DNA from: Caballeronia arvi
Lineage (GTDB): Bacteria > Pseudomonadota > Gammaproteobacteria > Burkholderiales > Burkholderiaceae
DNA length: 64,000 nt
Assembly (NCBI RefSeq): GCF_001544695.2
Contig: NZ_FCOM02000004.1
Span: forward strand, 1 to 64,000
Direction: 5' to 3'
The position numbers and the translations under genes were made by a program. Below are positions 61,607-64,000 of the stretch, piece by piece (position 1 is the first letter of the stretch; every line of letters starts with the position of its first letter). Under the pieces are notes generated by a model. It was not told the DNA's origin. It saw only the letters and a list, made by a program, of their open reading frames with translations, and did not search any database.

Positions 61607-62368
61607 TCAGGCTTGCTGAATGCCGTATTGCTGCAGCACGTTCGTCTGGTCGCGCCAGCCGCGCTCGCGGTGCGCGCGATACAGGGCGCTCGCTTTCGCT
61701 GCATCGCCGCAACGCATCGCGTCGATGATCGCGTAGTGCTCCTCTATCGACTTCGACGGCTGCGGATGAGGTTTCACCATCTGCGTGAAGCGGCGCACAC
61801 GGTGCACCTGATCGCGGCAATTCATGACGATGCCGCGAAGCCGCGCATTGCCGCTTAATGCAACGAGCGTCTCGTGAAAGACTTCGTCGGCCTCCGCCCA
61901 CGCGAGCATGTCGCCGCGTTCGAGCGCATCGGTCATGGCGTCGCATGCTTGAACGAGCCGTGTGAGATCCACGTCCTTTCTCGCCGCGACGAGTCCCGCC
62001 GCCGTCGATTCGAGGCTCATCAGCACTTGATAGATGTGTTTGATATCGGATATGGATGTCGGCACGATGCGTATGCCGTGGCGCGGCACGATCTGCACGA
62101 GCCCTTCACCTTGCAGACGCAGCGCCGCTTCGCGGATCGGCGTGCGGCTGAATCCGAGCATGAGGCCGAGTTCCTGTTCGAGCAGATACGATCCCGGCGT
62201 CAGCTCGCTCTCGATGATTCGCCGGCGCAGTTCGCGATACGCCAGCTCGGTCGTGTTGCGCCGCGCGGGTCGCGCGGCTTCGACAGGTTCGTCGTTCGAT
62301 ATGACCTTCACGCTATTGGCGCGACGCTTTGGTGATTTCGACGTGACGGTGACGCGGGACGCGGCCAT
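61607..62368 (-). CDS. GntR-family regulator, FadR (FCD) subgroup
   Basis: A 253-residue regulator with the N-terminal winged helix (TELAYRELRRRIIESELTPGSYLLEQELGLMLGFSRTPIREAALRLQGEGLVQIVPRHGIRIV) and a helical FCD effector domain with metal-ligand-type positions (DEVFHETLVALSGN, HYAIIDAM). ATG at 62368 is used. It is the gene immediately upstream of the transporter operon on the same strand and probably controls it through the palindrome at 61527. Confidence 0.88.
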   Translation of the reverse strand: MAASRVTVTSKSPKRRANSVKVISNDEPVEAARPARRNTTELAYRELRRRIIESELTPGSYLLEQELGLMLGFSRTPIREAALRLQGEGLVQIVPRHGIRIVPTSISDIKHIYQVLMSLESTAAGLVAARKDVDLTRLVQACDAMTDALERGDMLAWAEADEVFHETLVALSGNARLRGIVMNCRDQVHRVRRFTQMVKPHPQPSKSIEEHYAIIDAMRCGDAAKASALYRAHRERGWRDQTNVLQQYGIQQA

Positions 62369-62417
62369 GCCTGAACTCCCCGAAGGAACTTCGCTTTGCG
62401 CCGATGTTAGCACCGCA

Positions 62418-63305
62418 TCATGCGTTGGTGAGATGCGTGACGAGTTTCCTGCACGCCTCGGGCAATGCATCGAGCGAGCGCACGCCGATGAGCAATTCGC
62501 GCGTGGCCCAGGCGTCGGTCAACGCGACGATGGCGAGCGCGTGTTGTCTTGCGACTGCCTCGGGCATCACGCCGAGGCCGAGTCCCGCTTCGATCATCAG
62601 GCATTGCGCGTCATAACTCGATACCTGTATGCGCACGCGAACCGAACGTCCTAGTTCGTTGGCCGCGCGCGTGAGGCACTGGCTGATCGCGGTATCGGCG
62701 GGCAAGGCGACGAACTCTTCATCGAGTGCATCGGCGAATGCGATCGATTGTGCTTGCGCCAGCGCATGTTCAGGCGGCGTCGCGAGCACGAGGTTGTCTG
62801 TGCGATACGGAATCGTGTGAAGCGCATAACCATGCGGCACCGATGTGAATACGCCGATATCAGCCGCATTGTCGGCAACGGCGCGCACCACTTGCACGCT
62901 CGGCTTTTCATCGAGCTGAATCCGCACATTCGGATGACGCGCCGCGAAGGACTGAATATCGCGCGGCAGGAATTGCACGATCGACGATATGTTCGCCGCG
63001 ATGCGCACGATGCCGCTGGTGCCGCTCGCGACGTCGCGCATCTGTATGGCGATATCCTCGAATTGATGCAATGCACGATGTGCGAGCGCCGCCAGCCGCC
63101 TGCCCGCGTCGGTCGGCTCGACACCTTTGTTCGTGCGGCGCAATAGTGGGACGCCGAACATCGCCTCGATCTCGCTGATGCGCCTGCTTACCGCCGCCGC
63201 GGCGATATGCTCGCGTTGCGCTGCCGCGGCGATCGTCCCTGCATCGACGACGGCGAGAAAGAGTCTCAACGAAAGCGGATCGATGGATGGCATAAGAAGG
63301 TGCAT
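62418..63305 (-). CDS. LysR-family transcriptional regulator
   Basis: A 295-residue LysR protein: LSLRLFLAVVDAGTIAAAAQRE, IAAAAVSRRISEIEAMFGVPLLRRTNKGVEPT, effector domain from about residue 90. The ATG at 63305 is used; another four codons in is equally possible. It lies 49 bases upstream of the GntR gene on the same strand and is divergent from the glutaredoxin-like gene. Confidence 0.88.
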   Translation of the reverse strand: MHLLMPSIDPLSLRLFLAVVDAGTIAAAAQREHIAAAAVSRRISEIEAMFGVPLLRRTNKGVEPTDAGRRLAALAHRALHQFEDIAIQMRDVASGTSGIVRIAANISSIVQFLPRDIQSFAARHPNVRIQLDEKPSVQVVRAVADNAADIGVFTSVPHGYALHTIPYRTDNLVLATPPEHALAQAQSIAFADALDEEFVALPADTAISQCLTRAANELGRSVRVRIQVSSYDAQCLMIEAGLGLGVMPEAVARQHALAIVALTDAWATRELLIGVRSLDALPEACRKLVTHLTNA

Positions 63306-63443
63306 TGATCGGAAGGCACGCCGGCAGTGTACTTAAAGAACGCTCGTCATCGCATCTGGCGATGACGACATGACGAGGCATTGCTTTGCCGCCTGCATAG
63401 ATTCGATCAGAATGCTTCGAGTACAGCACTCAAAGGAATCGTC

Positions 63444-64000
63444 ATGCAGGAAGCCGCTGCTGCAACCCGCATCCGTGTGTTCTGGCAACCCGGATGCTCG
63501 TCGTGTTTGCGCACGAAGGAATTCCTCGCGCGCCAGGGCATCGAGTTCGAATCGATCGATGTGCACAACGATCCCGAAGGCCGTGCCGCGCTCGCGGCGC
63601 TCGGTGCGCGCAGCGTGCCCGTGGTTGCGCTTGGATCGAAGTACACGCTATGTCAGTCGATCAACGATGTGATCCGCTTCCTCGATCTGAAGACAAAGCC
63701 GACACCGCCTTTGCCGCCTGAAGAACTGGTCAGAAAGCTCGCGCTCGTTCTAGAGGCCAATGCGCGATACACGCGTCAGTTCGGCGCCGAGTATTTTCGC
63801 AAGCCTTTTCGAAATCGCAATCGCACGCCGGCCGGCTTGACGTTTCATGTGTTTCGCGTCGCTGAAATGGGCGTTCAGGCCGCACATCAGATCGACTTGC
63901 GTTTCGAAGGTTTCGACGATATGCCGCCGCCCGAATGGCAGGCCGAAGACATCGCGCACTGGGGCGAGAGCGTGCGCGAGAAGCTGCTCGACTGGTGGAG
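63444..64000 (+). CDS. Glutaredoxin-like protein with C-terminal extension (cut by window edge)
   Basis: The frame is open at base 64000, with 185 codons visible. The first 85 residues form a glutaredoxin fold with the redox pair in WQPGCSSCLRTKEFL and the cis-proline segment ARSVPVVALG. The remainder (EELVRKLALVLEANARYTRQFG ... HVFRVAEMGVQAAHQIDL) resembles a four-helix DinB-like domain, which I cannot confirm. AAAGGA precedes the ATG. It is divergent from the LysR gene. The function of such fusions is not established. Confidence 0.7.
   Translation, partial: MQEAAAATRIRVFWQPGCSSCLRTKEFLARQGIEFESIDVHNDPEGRAALAALGARSVPVVALGSKYTLCQSINDVIRFLDLKTKPTPPLPPEELVRKLALVLEANARYTRQFGAEYFRKPFRNRNRTPAGLTFHVFRVAEMGVQAAHQIDLRFEGFDDMPPPEWQAEDIAHWGESVREKLLDWW

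Overview
The window looks like chromosomal DNA of a plant- or soil-associated Burkholderia sensu lato (Paraburkholderia or Caballeronia type). The DNA is GC-rich with strong third-position GC, and the genes are typical of that group: DUF4148 small secreted proteins, many LysR/MFS pairs, a GMC dehydrogenase with a cytochrome c subunit, UxaA and IlvD sugar-acid dehydratases, and an aryl-polyene-type pigment cluster. No rRNA, tRNA, CRISPR array or prophage was seen. The only mobile DNA is a transposase fragment cut by the left edge.

Layout. 1-420: ISNCY-like insertion sequence end. 619-6840: a signalling block around a periplasmic alkylsulfatase. It holds a sensor kinase with an ABC-substrate-binding-like sensor domain, the alkylsulfatase, a DUF4239 membrane protein and two response regulators. 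Three copies of one complex promoter motif tie the block together. 7044-15420: MFS transporters, LysR regulators, a lipoprotein and a PBP7-type endopeptidase. Two adjacent MFS genes here are joined in one reading frame by an apparent 2-base deletion. 15500-19624: Ohr, two small secreted proteins, a TlpA-like thioredoxin and an OmpR/histidine kinase pair, with a repeated GTATC-rich motif. 19932-25785: a GH28 polygalacturonase, then a three-subunit gluconate-2-dehydrogenase-type enzyme.

26065-42624 is the largest coherent system, a divergent aryl polyene / xanthomonadin-like pigment cluster. The leftward arm carries ACP, ketoreductase, halogenase-like flavoprotein, MipA/OmpV protein, PlsC acyltransferase and GT2. 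The rightward arm carries a membrane protein, a fused acyl-ACP ligase-dehydratase, an HtrB-like acyltransferase, a LolA-like carrier, an MMPL exporter, a NodB deacetylase, a methyltransferase, a ketosynthase, a chain-length-factor-like protein and a second dehydratase. Most neighbours overlap by 1-8 bases. A UbiE-like methyltransferase ends convergently inside the last gene.

42758-46037: a membrane protein of unknown role, a flavin reductase, and a PadR regulator (YqjI-like) preceding a siderophore-interacting ferric reductase. 46057-55101: a sugar-acid catabolic region with UxaA-family dehydratase, enolase-superfamily dehydratase, LysR, IlvD/Edd dehydratase, DapA-family lyase, ACS-type MFS and 2-hydroxyacid dehydrogenase. 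One LysR-like operator sequence occurs three times, in front of each transcription unit. 55073-61397: a leftward operon of a NrtA/SsuA-type ABC transporter, a LeuC/LeuD-like hydro-lyase and an isocitrate-lyase-family enzyme with the KKCGH signature, preceded by a palindrome and a GntR gene. This gene set suggests catabolism of a branched dicarboxylate such as dimethylmaleate or a methylmalate. The window ends with a LysR gene and a partial glutaredoxin-like gene.
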